This document shows, piece by piece, positions 1-5,465 of a DNA stretch of 5,465 bases. The notes below the pieces were generated by a model. It did not search any database. It was not told the DNA's origin and was given only the letters and a program-made list of their open reading frames with translations. The position numbers and the translations under genes were made by a program. The number at the start of each line of letters is the position of its first letter. Position 1 is the stretch's first letter. Source of the stretch: Planctomycetota bacterium. GTDB lineage: Bacteria; Planctomycetota; UBA8742; JACQVU01. The stretch spans positions 1 to 5,465 of the forward strand of contig JACQVU010000147.1 of assembly GCA_016209585.1 (NCBI GenBank), written 5' to 3'.

Positions 1-45
1 CCCAACACCCAACACCCAACACCCAACACCCAACACCCAACACCC
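1..45. repeat. CCCAACA heptamer tandem repeat, open at left edge
   Basis: Six perfect head-to-tail copies of CCCAACA occupy 1-42, followed by a further CCC, and then decay into C-rich sequence (CCCGACCCCC, CCAACCCC) up to about 58. The array starts at the first base of the window, so its full length is unknown. It lies 40 bp upstream of the moaA start. No stop codon interrupts the moaA frame through the repeat, but there is no start codon there either, so it is treated as non-coding. Copy number changes would shift spacing in the moaA upstream region; no promoter is recognisable there. Confidence 0.9.
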
Positions 46-84
46 GACCCCCAACCCCGCGGTACGCCGCCCGCGCCAACGGCC

Positions 85-1056
85 ATGCTCGACCAGTTCG
101 GCCGCGAAATAGACAATCTGCGCATCTCGGTCACCGACCGGTGCAACCTCAAGTGTTTCTACTGCATGCCCGGCGAGGGCGACGACTTCTGGGAGCGCGA
201 CCGCCTCCTCTCCTGGGACGAAATCCTTCGCGTGGTCGATGTGGTGACCGGCCTGGGGTTCCGCGACTTCCGCGTGACCGGGGGCGAACCACTGCTGCGG
301 CCCGGTATCGACGACTTCCTCCTCCGCCTGAAGCGCCATCGCGGGGTGCGCAAGGTCTCGATCACCACCAACGGCATCCTGCTGGCTGGGCGGATTCCCT
401 TCCTCAAGGAGATCGGGGTCGAGCATATCAACGTCTCCCTCGACACCTTCCGCCCGGATCGCTTCGCGGCCATCACGCGCGGCGGCGACTGCGCGCGCGT
501 CTGGCGCGGCATCGAGCGCGCGCTGGAGTTCGAGGTCCGGGTGTTGAAGATCAACTGCGTCCCCGTGCGCGGCGTGAACGACGACGAGATCCCCGCCTTC
601 TTCCGGTTCGCGCGCGACTACCCGGTGCACGTCCGCTTCATTGAGTATATGGGCTACGGCCAGTGGCAGGGGGGCGAGCGCGACAAGGTGGTGCCCATCG
701 CCGAACTCATCGCGCGCCTGCAGGCGGAGTTCCCCGAAACCGCCCCTGATCCCCGCTCGCCGGAAGGTTCCGGCCCCGCCCAGTATTTCCGCCCCCCCGG
801 CTTCAAGGGCAGCATCGGCTTCATCTCGCCCGTCTCCGACAAGTTCTGCGCCCGTTGTAACCGCATGCGCCTCACCAGCGACGGCAATCTCAAGTCCTGC
901 CTCCTGCTTGAAGAGTACTTCGACCTCAAACCGCTCCTCCGCTCGCCGGAAACGTCCGACGACGACATCCGCCGCCGCATCGCCGCAGCCGTCTTCCAGA
1001 AGGCTGAAAAGCACTCCGACTATCGCTTGTTCGCCATGAACAAGATCGGGGGGTGA
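85..1056 (+). CDS. moaA: MoaA, GTP 3',8-cyclase (molybdenum cofactor biosynthesis)
   Basis: A 323-residue radical-SAM protein of usual MoaA length. The family converts GTP to 3',8-cyclo-7,8-dihydro-GTP, the first step of molybdenum cofactor synthesis, which MoaC then completes to cPMP; it acts in the cytosol. Visible marks: the N-terminal opening DNLRISVTDRC; the SAM-cluster cysteines C20, C24 and C27 (CX3CX2C); TGGEP at 65-69; the MoaA-typical INCVPVRGVNDDE near 156-168; RFIEYM at 184-189; a second [4Fe-4S] site with C255, C258 and C272 (CX2CX13C) that binds GTP; and the C-terminal Gly-Gly (MNKIGG), functionally important in the family. ATG 85 is chosen because it places the family N-terminus exactly and no upstream in-frame start exists. 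No clear Shine-Dalgarno is visible. mqnE follows directly, so the two are probably cotranscribed. No motif is missing, and the gene looks intact. Confidence 0.96.
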   Translation: MLDQFGREIDNLRISVTDRCNLKCFYCMPGEGDDFWERDRLLSWDEILRVVDVVTGLGFRDFRVTGGEPLLRPGIDDFLLRLKRHRGVRKVSITTNGILLAGRIPFLKEIGVEHINVSLDTFRPDRFAAITRGGDCARVWRGIERALEFEVRVLKINCVPVRGVNDDEIPAFFRFARDYPVHVRFIEYMGYGQWQGGERDKVVPIAELIARLQAEFPETAPDPRSPEGSGPAQYFRPPGFKGSIGFISPVSDKFCARCNRMRLTSDGNLKSCLLLEEYFDLKPLLRSPETSDDDIRRRIAAAVFQKAEKHSDYRLFAMNKIGG

Positions 1057-1082
1057 GGCTCGCCCCGCCCGCCCCGCCCGCG

Positions 1083-2192
1083 ATGGATCTCCCCGCCGAT
1101 TCGCTGGCCGCCGTCAGCCGCAAGGTAGAGCGGGGCGAGCGGCTCTCGTTCGAGGATGGGGTTCTGCTCTACAAGACGGCGGACCTCGCCGCCGTGGGCG
1201 CGTTGGCCAATGCCGCCTGCGAGCGCCGCCACGGGGGCGTGGTCACCTACAACGTCAACCGGCACATCAACTACTCCAACCTCTGCACCGACGAGTGCAT
1301 GTTCTGCGCCTTCGGCAAGAAGCGCGGCGAGGCCGGCGCGTACGAGTTCACGATGGACGACATCCTGGCCCGCGCGGCCGAGGCCGTGAGCCAGGGCGCC
1401 GACGAACTCCACATGGTCGGCGGCCTGCACCCCGACCTGCCGTATGACTTCTATCCCGCCATGCTCGCCGCGCTGAAAGAGCGCTTCCCGGCGCTGCACC
1501 TGAAGTGCTTCACGGCGGTGGAGATCGACTACTTCGCTTCGCTCACCGGGTGGCCCGTGGAGCGCGTCCTGGCCGACCTCATCGCCCACGGCCTCGGCTC
1601 CATGCCCGGCGGCGGGGCCGAGGTCTTCAGCGACCGCATCCAGCGCAAGATCTTCCGCACCAAGATCAAGTATCCCCGCTGGTTCGAGATCCACGCCGCC
1701 GCCCACCGCTTGGGGCTGAAGACCAACATGACCATGCTCTACGGCCACATCGAAACGGCCGAGGAGAAGGTGACCCACCTGATCCGCGGGCGCGAGGCGC
1801 AGGACCGCTCCGGCGGCTTCCTCACGTTCATTCCGCTGCTCTTCCACCCGGAGAACACGGCGCTGCGGAAGTTGCCCAAGGCGCGCCCCATTCACTCGCT
1901 GCGCGAGATCGCCGTCGCCCGGCTGATGGCCGACAACGTCCCCCACGTGAAAACCTACTGGATCATGACCGGCCTGGAGACGGCGCAGATCGCCCTCACC
2001 TTCGGCGCCGACGACATCGACGGCACGGTGGTGGAGGAGAAGATCACCCACATGGCCGGCGCGGTGACACCGGAGGGCGTTACTGAGAGTTTCCTTCGCG
2101 CCCTCATCGCCGACGCCGGCAAGACCCCCCGCCGGCGCGACACCTTGTACCGCCCCTTGGCTCCCCCCGCCGCTGCGGCCGTCGCCGGGTGA
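1083..2192 (+). CDS. mqnE: MqnE, aminofutalosine synthase (menaquinone, futalosine pathway)
   Basis: A radical-SAM enzyme of 369 residues from ATG 1083. MqnE joins 3-[(1-carboxyvinyl)oxy]benzoate to the adenosyl group of SAM to give aminofutalosine, an early step of the futalosine route to menaquinone. Visible marks (numbered from ATG 1083): NVNRHINYSNLC leading into the cluster cysteines C68, C72 and C75 (CX3CX2C); HMVGGLHPDLPYDFY at 110-124, which points to MqnE rather than MqnC; GLGSMPGGGAE at 170-180; MLYGHIET at 218-225; FIPLLFHPENT at 249-259; and GADDIDGTVVEEKI at 308-321. A GTG at 1053 would overlap the moaA stop (GTGA) and add ten residues, mostly Ala and Pro. ATG 1083 is preferred because the known family N-terminus begins about there, but neither start has a convincing Shine-Dalgarno. 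The short Ala/Pro-rich C-terminal tail is probably unstructured. Confidence 0.94.
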   Translation: MDLPADSLAAVSRKVERGERLSFEDGVLLYKTADLAAVGALANAACERRHGGVVTYNVNRHINYSNLCTDECMFCAFGKKRGEAGAYEFTMDDILARAAEAVSQGADELHMVGGLHPDLPYDFYPAMLAALKERFPALHLKCFTAVEIDYFASLTGWPVERVLADLIAHGLGSMPGGGAEVFSDRIQRKIFRTKIKYPRWFEIHAAAHRLGLKTNMTMLYGHIETAEEKVTHLIRGREAQDRSGGFLTFIPLLFHPENTALRKLPKARPIHSLREIAVARLMADNVPHVKTYWIMTGLETAQIALTFGADDIDGTVVEEKITHMAGAVTPEGVTESFLRALIADAGKTPRRRDTLYRPLAPPAAAAVAG

Positions 2193-2201
2193 GAGCGGCG
2201 G
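2167..2201. terminator. Possible hairpin at the convergent mqnE/hsdS gene ends
   Basis: CCGCCGCT (2167-2174) and AGCGGCGG (2194-2201) are perfect 8-bp inverted arms with a 19-nt loop, spanning the mqnE stop codon. The next gene end (hsdS, opposite strand) is at 2221, so this is where two-way termination would be expected. There is no T-run after either arm and the local sequence is GC-rich, which makes chance arms likely. The call is weak. Confidence 0.2.
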
Positions 2202-2220
2202 CGAAGTGGCTTCGACGCGG

Positions 2221-3654
2221 TCATTTCTCGCGCCCGCGCCCGCGCCCGCGTCCGGCTCGCATAATTGTGTGGCGACTTGTAGCGCTGATGCGTTCGAGAA
2301 GCACGGACGCCGGCTCGTAGTCGCGGTCTTCGCGGCGGGCGATCTCGGCTTCAGTGGGAACCAACTCGCCGCGGAATGCCTTCGCCAGGATGGACTGCGT
2401 GAGGCGGTCGGCGCGGGCGGTGGCGGCGGCGACGCGCGCCTCGATCGCGTCGGCCAGCTTGAAGAGGGCTTCGACCCGCCGGACGATTTCGTGCTGCTCG
2501 GCGACCGTGGGCAGCCCGAATTCAAATGCCGCCAACTTCCTCGCGTTGATGTTCGACTGACTCACCCCGTCCGTCTTCACTTGCTGGCAATAGTCTCGGC
2601 CGGCCGGGCTGTTCAAGCAGTAGCTCAGGTAATCGGGCAAGAGTCGATCGGCGCAGCGGACCCGGATTAGATATCCGGCGTAGATGGCGTCACGTTCTCC
2701 CCCATACACGGCTGTTTTCCCGACCAGCTCCGGGCTGTTGGTCCTGTTGAAGAGTACGTCTCCCGCCGCGAGCCGGTACTTTGTGATTTCATGTCGGTCG
2801 GACGTGTAGACCAGATCACTCCAATCGAGGCTCCCATCCTGGATATTTCCCATTCGAATGACGGGGACGTTGCCGGACTTCGATGACTTCGACGCGGAGC
2901 CGTATGAGAAGTCCTGAGCCCCATCGCCGAGCTGGATCAATGGCCAGCTGTCTTCCAGACCTCGCTCCCCCCGCCAATCCTCGGTCAATCGCCCCGAGCA
3001 CGCGGCAGCGAGGACGGACCGGCGGAAGCGCTTGAGGATCGCGGGGACGCGGGCGATGCGGTCGCGGGCGGCGTTGACGCGCGCCAGCAGCGCCTCCAGC
3101 TTCGCCACGATGCGCTTTTGCTCGGCGAGGGGAGGGAGAGGAACATCACACTGGGCGAGATCATCCTTCGGCAATGTCGATTGGTTGACCCAATTCCTCG
3201 TCAGCTCCTCGTACGCGCCCATCTGCCAGAGCCGACGCAGCGCGTAGTACAGCCATCGGGGGTCGATCACCTCCCGGCGCGGGCGAACCCGCGTGAGATG
3301 GTTCGAGAAAGCCCAATCACCGTGCTGGTCGAAGAAGCAGACCTTTCCGACGAGCGCGCCGCTGTTCGTCGTGCAGCACAAAACGTCTCCGGGCTGCAGC
3401 AGATACTTTTCGCGACGCAGATCCTGTGGCACCGTCCGAATCAGGGACAGGTCGAGGGCGCAGTCACTCGACACGTTGTTCATGCGAAGATGCCTGAGAC
3501 CACCGGCGACGTCCTTCTTCCCGCTCGCGAAGCCCGACACCAGCGGCTCGGCAACGTGCTCGATTGTTGCGGGCGCCCATCCCAACGGCAGATCTGTGTC
3601 CGAGGGCTGATCGCTCATGGCAGGTGATTCCACCAGCTTCTTCGTTGCCGTCAT
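2221..3654 (-). CDS. hsdS: HsdS, type I restriction-modification specificity subunit
   Basis: A 477-residue S subunit with the classical two-part layout, which would direct the HsdM2S methylase and the HsdR2M2S restriction enzyme to a bipartite DNA site. Numbered from ATG 3654: a first target-recognition domain begins around LPLGWAPATIEHV (22-35); LPPLAEQKRIVAKLEALL (173-190) opens the first conserved helical spacer; a second recognition domain begins near SWPLIQLGD (236-244); FGLPTVAEQHEIVRRVEALF (379-398) opens the second spacer, continuing to LTQSILAKAFRGELVP (418-433); and a basic Arg/Gly tail ends the protein. Start 3654 forms an ATGA with the stop of the upstream short frame, as expected for coupled hsdM-hsdS translation. 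ATG 3618 (MSDQPSD) is an equally family-like alternative with GGTGGA upstream. The gene is intact. The recognition sequence cannot be read from the protein. Confidence 0.94.
   Translation of the reverse strand: MTATKKLVESPAMSDQPSDTDLPLGWAPATIEHVAEPLVSGFASGKKDVAGGLRHLRMNNVSSDCALDLSLIRTVPQDLRREKYLLQPGDVLCCTTNSGALVGKVCFFDQHGDWAFSNHLTRVRPRREVIDPRWLYYALRRLWQMGAYEELTRNWVNQSTLPKDDLAQCDVPLPPLAEQKRIVAKLEALLARVNAARDRIARVPAILKRFRRSVLAAACSGRLTEDWRGERGLEDSWPLIQLGDGAQDFSYGSASKSSKSGNVPVIRMGNIQDGSLDWSDLVYTSDRHEITKYRLAAGDVLFNRTNSPELVGKTAVYGGERDAIYAGYLIRVRCADRLLPDYLSYCLNSPAGRDYCQQVKTDGVSQSNINARKLAAFEFGLPTVAEQHEIVRRVEALFKLADAIEARVAAATARADRLTQSILAKAFRGELVPTEAEIARREDRDYEPASVLLERISATSRHTIMRAGRGRGRGREK
2233..2250. 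repeat. CCCGCG hexamer, three copies, at the 3' end of hsdS
   Basis: Three perfect CCCGCG units, flanked by a near-copy (CTCGCG at 2227-2232), encode the Arg-Gly repeats of the HsdS C-terminus. Because the unit is six bases, gain or loss of copies would only add or remove Arg-Gly pairs and would not break the frame. Confidence 0.7.
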
Positions 3655-3818
3655 GACTTGTTGCCGTTCCCCAAGAGGTCCACGATCGCGTTCAGATCCT
3701 TCACCGCGCCCTGAAGTCTTGCCGCCGCCGCCACCAAGGCGTGTGGCCACGCCGTAGTTCCCGAGGACTGCGCGCGCCGCGCCCACCCATCCCTGATGGT
3801 TGATCCCTTCGTGGACAT
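3651..3818 (-). pseudogene. Remnant of a second hsdM 3' end, in a 55-codon frame before hsdS
   Basis: An ATG at 3818, one base after the toxin-gene stop, opens a 55-residue frame that ends in TGA overlapping the hsdS start (ATGA). Its residues 35-52, LQGAVKDLNAIVDLLGNG (nucleotides 3663-3716), match LEGAVDELNAVVSLLENG near the end of the HsdM at the right of the window (5031-5084) at 12 of 18 positions, and both frames stop a few residues later. Over those codons I count about 34 of 48 shared bases in the 48-nt block beginning at the GGCGCGGT of both copies, so it is not a recent exact duplication. The first roughly 30 residues (MSTKGSTIRDGWARR...) do not resemble HsdM or anything I recognise. 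I read this as the leftover HsdM tail of the ancestral hsdM-hsdS junction. It could still be translated, keeping hsdS coupled to the upstream genes. The homology is seen directly; the history is inferred. Confidence 0.7.
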
Positions 3819-3819
3819 G

Positions 3820-4215
3820 TCACTTCACCGTGAACTGCTCCAGTTTGCCTCCCTTCACAGGAACGTGGAACGAATCGCCGGGCCGCGCCTTCGAAGCCCT
3901 TTCAAGCAATTTCGGCCACCAGTGAAACAGTTTGCTGGCCTGCTCCCATAGAGCCAAATGGCCCCAGCCTTTTGCGAGAAAGAAGATCACCGGCTTCGCC
4001 CGAAGCAGCGCCTCTCTTTCCAGCGGGCCTTTATACATAGGGTCGAGAGTCACGATGGTCCACCCGCCTTCATCAGCCAGCGCACTCAGCCAGGTCACGT
4101 CGGGCGTGCTTCCCGGGAACTTGTCTTTGAGATGGTCGAACGAGTGCGCGGGGTCCATGGCCCGCAACGCGGCAACCACCCGTGGCGGCAGGCAATTGTC
4201 GAAAAAGAACTTCAT
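3820..4215 (-). CDS. PIN-like toxin, VapC45-like (predicted RNase)
   Basis: A 131-residue small protein with the N-terminus MKFFFDNCLPPRVVAAL, typical of the PIN-like VapC45/DUF5615-type group. Candidate metal-binding acids, read from the sequence, are D6 (FFDN), D39 (TPDVTWL) and D58 (IVTLDP), matching the usual spaced acidic residues of PIN nucleases; D27 (SFDHL) is a further conserved-looking acid. The paired arrangement with a roughly 230-residue DUF433 protein, and both lengths, match the Mycobacterium tuberculosis VapB45-VapC45 pair (Rv2018-Rv2019). PIN toxins cut RNA; the target of this one cannot be predicted. The start ATG 4215 overlaps the upstream stop (ATGA), which implies translational coupling with toxin after antitoxin, as is usual. 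The gene sits between hsdM and hsdS on the same strand. It appears complete, with all candidate acidic residues present, so it is probably active. Calling it a toxin rests on family and context. Confidence 0.85.
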   Translation of the reverse strand: MKFFFDNCLPPRVVAALRAMDPAHSFDHLKDKFPGSTPDVTWLSALADEGGWTIVTLDPMYKGPLEREALLRAKPVIFFLAKGWGHLALWEQASKLFHWWPKLLERASKARPGDSFHVPVKGGKLEQFTVK

Positions 4216-4907
4216 GCGGCAAGGGAACTCTCGAATTCGAGCGCATCCCGCACCGCGGGTTCATCCACCTCGAACCAGGCGGCGACCCTCTCCACCGACC
4301 CCTCGGCGCGGCAGGCGTCCGCGAGCACGCGGGTCGGAACCCCCCTCGCCTTCACGATGGGCTTACCGAGGCTGCGGGCAGGGTCGATTACGACTTCGCG
4401 CTTTTCCCCCAAGGGCCACCAGGCGGTCGGAAGGCCGTCTTGGAAACGCACGTTCTTCAAAAAGGGGAGAATGAAGTCGCGGAAGACCAGTTGGTCTCGC
4501 GCGAGTTCCAGCAGTCGCGGTTCGTGCTCATGGTCGGCGACATCGACGAAGAGGGCGCGGCCGTCCGTGAGAACACGTTGCGTGCAGAACGGATGGTCCG
4601 TTTCGAACCTCTCTGACGCTCGCGCGCCCGCCCGCCGGATGGTCTTCCAGTGAACGCCCTTCTCCCGGAACGCGTGAACAAGACGAATCTCCATCAGGTC
4701 CAGAAACCCGACGGCGAGATCCTCCCCCGCGAGACCGTGCTGACCTTTCCAGAGGGGCGACGAATACCGGCGTTCCCCCACCGAGTTGTACCGGTATCCG
4801 GCGATCCAGCGGCGGATCGTCCGAGCGGGAACGCGCGTGAGACGCGCGGCATCCGGAACGGAGTAGATGCCGACACCGAGCAAGGTGGTCGCCGAACCGG
4901 CCTTCAT
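4212..4907 (-). CDS. DUF433/HTH DNA-binding antitoxin, VapB45-like
   Basis: A 231-residue protein. Residues about 14-45 (IYSVPDAARLTRVPARTIRRWIAG) resemble a MerR/excisionase-like helix-turn-helix. The middle, about 60-160, has a helical stretch and unassigned sequence. Residues about 169-228 form a DUF433 domain with PIVKARGVPTRVLADA (183-198), SVERVAAWFEV (204-214) and a final VRDALEFE. This is the architecture of Rv2018 (VapB45), the partner of a PIN-like toxin. The likely role is to bind the toxin and repress the pair's own promoter. ATG 4907 is preceded by GAAGGA (4917-4922) at nine bases, one of the best Shine-Dalgarno sequences in the window, and an inverted repeat lies just upstream. 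The toxin gene overlaps its stop by ATGA. Having its own leader and possible promoter suggests expression partly independent of hsdM. Antitoxin function is inferred from family and context. Confidence 0.85.
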   Translation of the reverse strand: MKAGSATTLLGVGIYSVPDAARLTRVPARTIRRWIAGYRYNSVGERRYSSPLWKGQHGLAGEDLAVGFLDLMEIRLVHAFREKGVHWKTIRRAGARASERFETDHPFCTQRVLTDGRALFVDVADHEHEPRLLELARDQLVFRDFILPFLKNVRFQDGLPTAWWPLGEKREVVIDPARSLGKPIVKARGVPTRVLADACRAEGSVERVAAWFEVDEPAVRDALEFESSLAA

Positions 4908-4923
4908 GGCGAATCGTCCTTCA

Positions 4924-4952
4924 GAATGGCGGCACGAAACTCCGCGCCATTC
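4924..4952. promoter_or_regulatory. Inverted repeat, candidate operator of the toxin-antitoxin pair
   Basis: GAATGGCG (4924-4931) and CGCCATTC (4945-4952) are perfect 8-bp inverted arms separated by 13 bp. The arm centres are 21 bp apart, about two helical turns, which suits a dimeric helix-turn-helix protein binding one face of DNA. The site lies 17 bp before the antitoxin start and just downstream of a possible promoter, the usual position for autorepression. It could instead form an RNA hairpin next to the Shine-Dalgarno. No binding data are available. Confidence 0.45.
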
Positions 4953-4962
4953 AAGTCTACGG

Positions 4963-5013
4963 TCAGTGTACCAAATTCGCCGAGTCGTTCACGGGCTCCC
5001 CGGCGACGTTCAT
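4963..5013 (-). other. 16-codon frame opened by ATGA at the hsdM stop, possible hsdS start relic
   Basis: The hsdM stop overlaps an ATG (ATGA), which opens MNVAGEPVNDSANLVH and then meets TGA. An ATGA at the end of hsdM is how hsdS is commonly coupled, and the real hsdS here uses the same overlap 1.3 kb further on. The frame is too short to judge as a gene. It may be the severed first codons of a former hsdS. Peptide similarity to the present HsdS N-terminus is not significant by eye. Confidence 0.35.
4965..4973 (-). promoter_or_regulatory. Possible extended -10 promoter for the toxin-antitoxin pair
   Basis: On the minus strand TGG is followed directly by TACACT, an extended -10 with four of six consensus bases. 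No convincing -35 is seen at 16-18 bp upstream. Transcription would start near 4958, just before the inverted repeat and about 50 bases ahead of the antitoxin ATG. The position is sensible but the match is weak. Confidence 0.28.
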
Positions 5014-5465
5014 GCGCTCGCCCCTTCTCCGCCGTTTTCCAGGAGGGAGACCACGGCGTTGAGTTCGTCGACCGCGCCCTCCAGGTCGCCGATGGCGTCG
5101 GCGGCCAGTTCCTCCGGCGGCGGCAATTCATCGGCGTCTTCGAGCGTGTCGTCCTTCAGCCACTTGAAGCCGTCGAGCTTGAAGGCCCGCTCCTTGACCT
5201 CGCTGATGTGGAAGCGGCGCCAGCGGTCGTCCTTCGAGTGCTTGGGGTCGCGCTTGGCGCGGCCGTTCGGGTCGGCGCCGTAGCAGCGGTCGAACTCGGC
5301 GAAGTGCGCGGGCGTCAGCGGCCGGTCTTTCTTCGTGATGCCCGGCACGTTGCTCCGCGCGTCGTAGATCCACACGTGCTCGGTCGGCGCGCCCTTCGTG
5401 AAGAAGACCACGTTCGCCTTGACGCCCTGGCTGTACGGCGTGAACGTGCCGCGCGGCAGGCGCAG
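5010..5465 (-). CDS. hsdM: HsdM, type I restriction-modification DNA methyltransferase, C-terminal 151 residues
   Basis: This is the 3' part of an N6-adenine DNA methyltransferase gene whose 5' end lies beyond the right edge. The visible 151 residues begin LRLPRGTFTPYSQGVKANVV and continue through FFTKGAPTEHVWIYDAR, VPGITKKDRPLTPAHFAEF and CYGADPNGR. These blocks are typical of the end of the HsdM methylase domain and the segment after it. A helical tail (EELAADAIGDLEGAVDELNA...) and a short acidic/Ala end follow. The SAM-binding and NPPF/NPPY catalytic motifs would be upstream and cannot be checked. HsdM joins HsdS to methylate, and hence protect, host sites. The stop overlaps an ATG (ATGA), but the next gene is the antitoxin rather than hsdS, which is unusual. 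The tail is partly repeated just before hsdS. Confidence 0.95.
   Translation of the reverse strand: MRLPRGTFTPYSQGVKANVVFFTKGAPTEHVWIYDARSNVPGITKKDRPLTPAHFAEFDRCYGADPNGRAKRDPKHSKDDRWRRFHISEVKERAFKLDGFKWLKDDTLEDADELPPPEELAADAIGDLEGAVDELNAVVSLLENGGEGASA

Noticed and set aside
1..84. Molybdenum cofactor riboswitch upstream of moaA
   Set aside because: Only 84 bp are available, mostly heptamer repeat, with no recognisable conserved riboswitch structure.
1020..2525. Long open frame on the minus strand across mqnE and the end of hsdS
   Set aside because: It is antisense to mqnE, which has every family motif. Its composition is the Gly/Ala/Val/His-rich kind produced by opposite-strand reading of GC-rich genes, and no domain is recognisable.
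3118..3627. Plus-strand open frame opposite the first half of hsdS
   Set aside because: It is fully antisense to well-conserved hsdS recognition-domain and spacer sequence, with no motif and no sensible start context.
3738..3753. Small hairpin GGCGTG-TGGC-CACGCC between the toxin gene and hsdS
   Set aside because: A 6-bp stem in GC-rich sequence with no T-run; expected by chance and inside the HsdM-tail frame.
3655..3786. Upstream extension of hsdS from a GTG at 3786
   Set aside because: The added 44 residues are Gly/Arg-rich and unlike HsdS N-termini, while a different frame of the same DNA encodes the HsdM-like tail. The ATGA at 3654 is the better start.
3655..3822. Stop-codon read-through fusing the PIN toxin to HsdS, since both are in the same frame with only the toxin TGA between them
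   Set aside because: The open frame between them has no recognisable protein character and GC-rich DNA often lacks stops by chance. The homologous HsdM tail in another frame explains the sequence.
3932..4653. Overlapping plus-strand open frames opposite the toxin-antitoxin genes
   Set aside because: Low-complexity Arg/Ser/Pro-rich readings of the opposite strand; the minus-strand genes have coherent domains and coupled starts.
4904..5131. 75-residue minus-strand frame ending in ATGA at the antitoxin start
   Set aside because: Its first half is an out-of-frame reading of hsdM, and the portion beyond the hsdM stop has no ATG or GTG start of its own. The ATGA is likely coincidental.

Overview
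The window is GC-rich bacterial DNA, nearly filled by two gene blocks that converge at about position 2200. The plus-strand block carries moaA (molybdenum cofactor) and mqnE (futalosine route to menaquinone). The minus-strand block runs from the right edge: the 3' part of hsdM, a two-gene VapB45/VapC45-like toxin-antitoxin pair, a short leftover of a second hsdM 3' end, and a complete hsdS. The futalosine pathway, high GC and mostly weak Shine-Dalgarno signals would fit a PVC-group (for example verrucomicrobial) or similar environmental bacterium. The phylum cannot be fixed from this sequence alone.

Region by region: positions 1-45 hold a heptamer tandem repeat (CCCAACA) that runs off the left edge. 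moaA (85-1056) and mqnE (start 1083, or a GTG at 1053 that overlaps the moaA stop) are tightly packed radical-SAM genes, probably cotranscribed. Only 28 bp separate the mqnE stop from the hsdS stop. On the minus strand hsdM (5010-5465, 5' end outside the window) ends in an ATGA overlap that now opens only a 16-codon frame. A 102-bp gap follows with a possible extended -10 promoter, an 8-bp perfect inverted repeat and a good Shine-Dalgarno. Then come the DUF433/HTH antitoxin-like gene (4212-4907) and the PIN-like toxin gene (3820-4215), joined by ATGA. After them is a 55-codon frame (3651-3818) whose end resembles the HsdM C-terminus, and hsdS (2221-3654), joined to it by another ATGA.

The most interesting point is the layout hsdM - antitoxin - toxin - hsdM tail remnant - hsdS. 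A predicted RNase toxin and its repressor appear to have been inserted at the hsdM/hsdS junction of a type I restriction-modification operon, leaving recognisable junction sequence on both sides. The nearest established parallel is the PrrC anticodon nuclease carried inside a type I restriction locus, although the proteins are unrelated in sequence. Whether the toxin here guards the restriction system, stabilises it by addiction, or is a passenger is inference. hsdR is not in the window.
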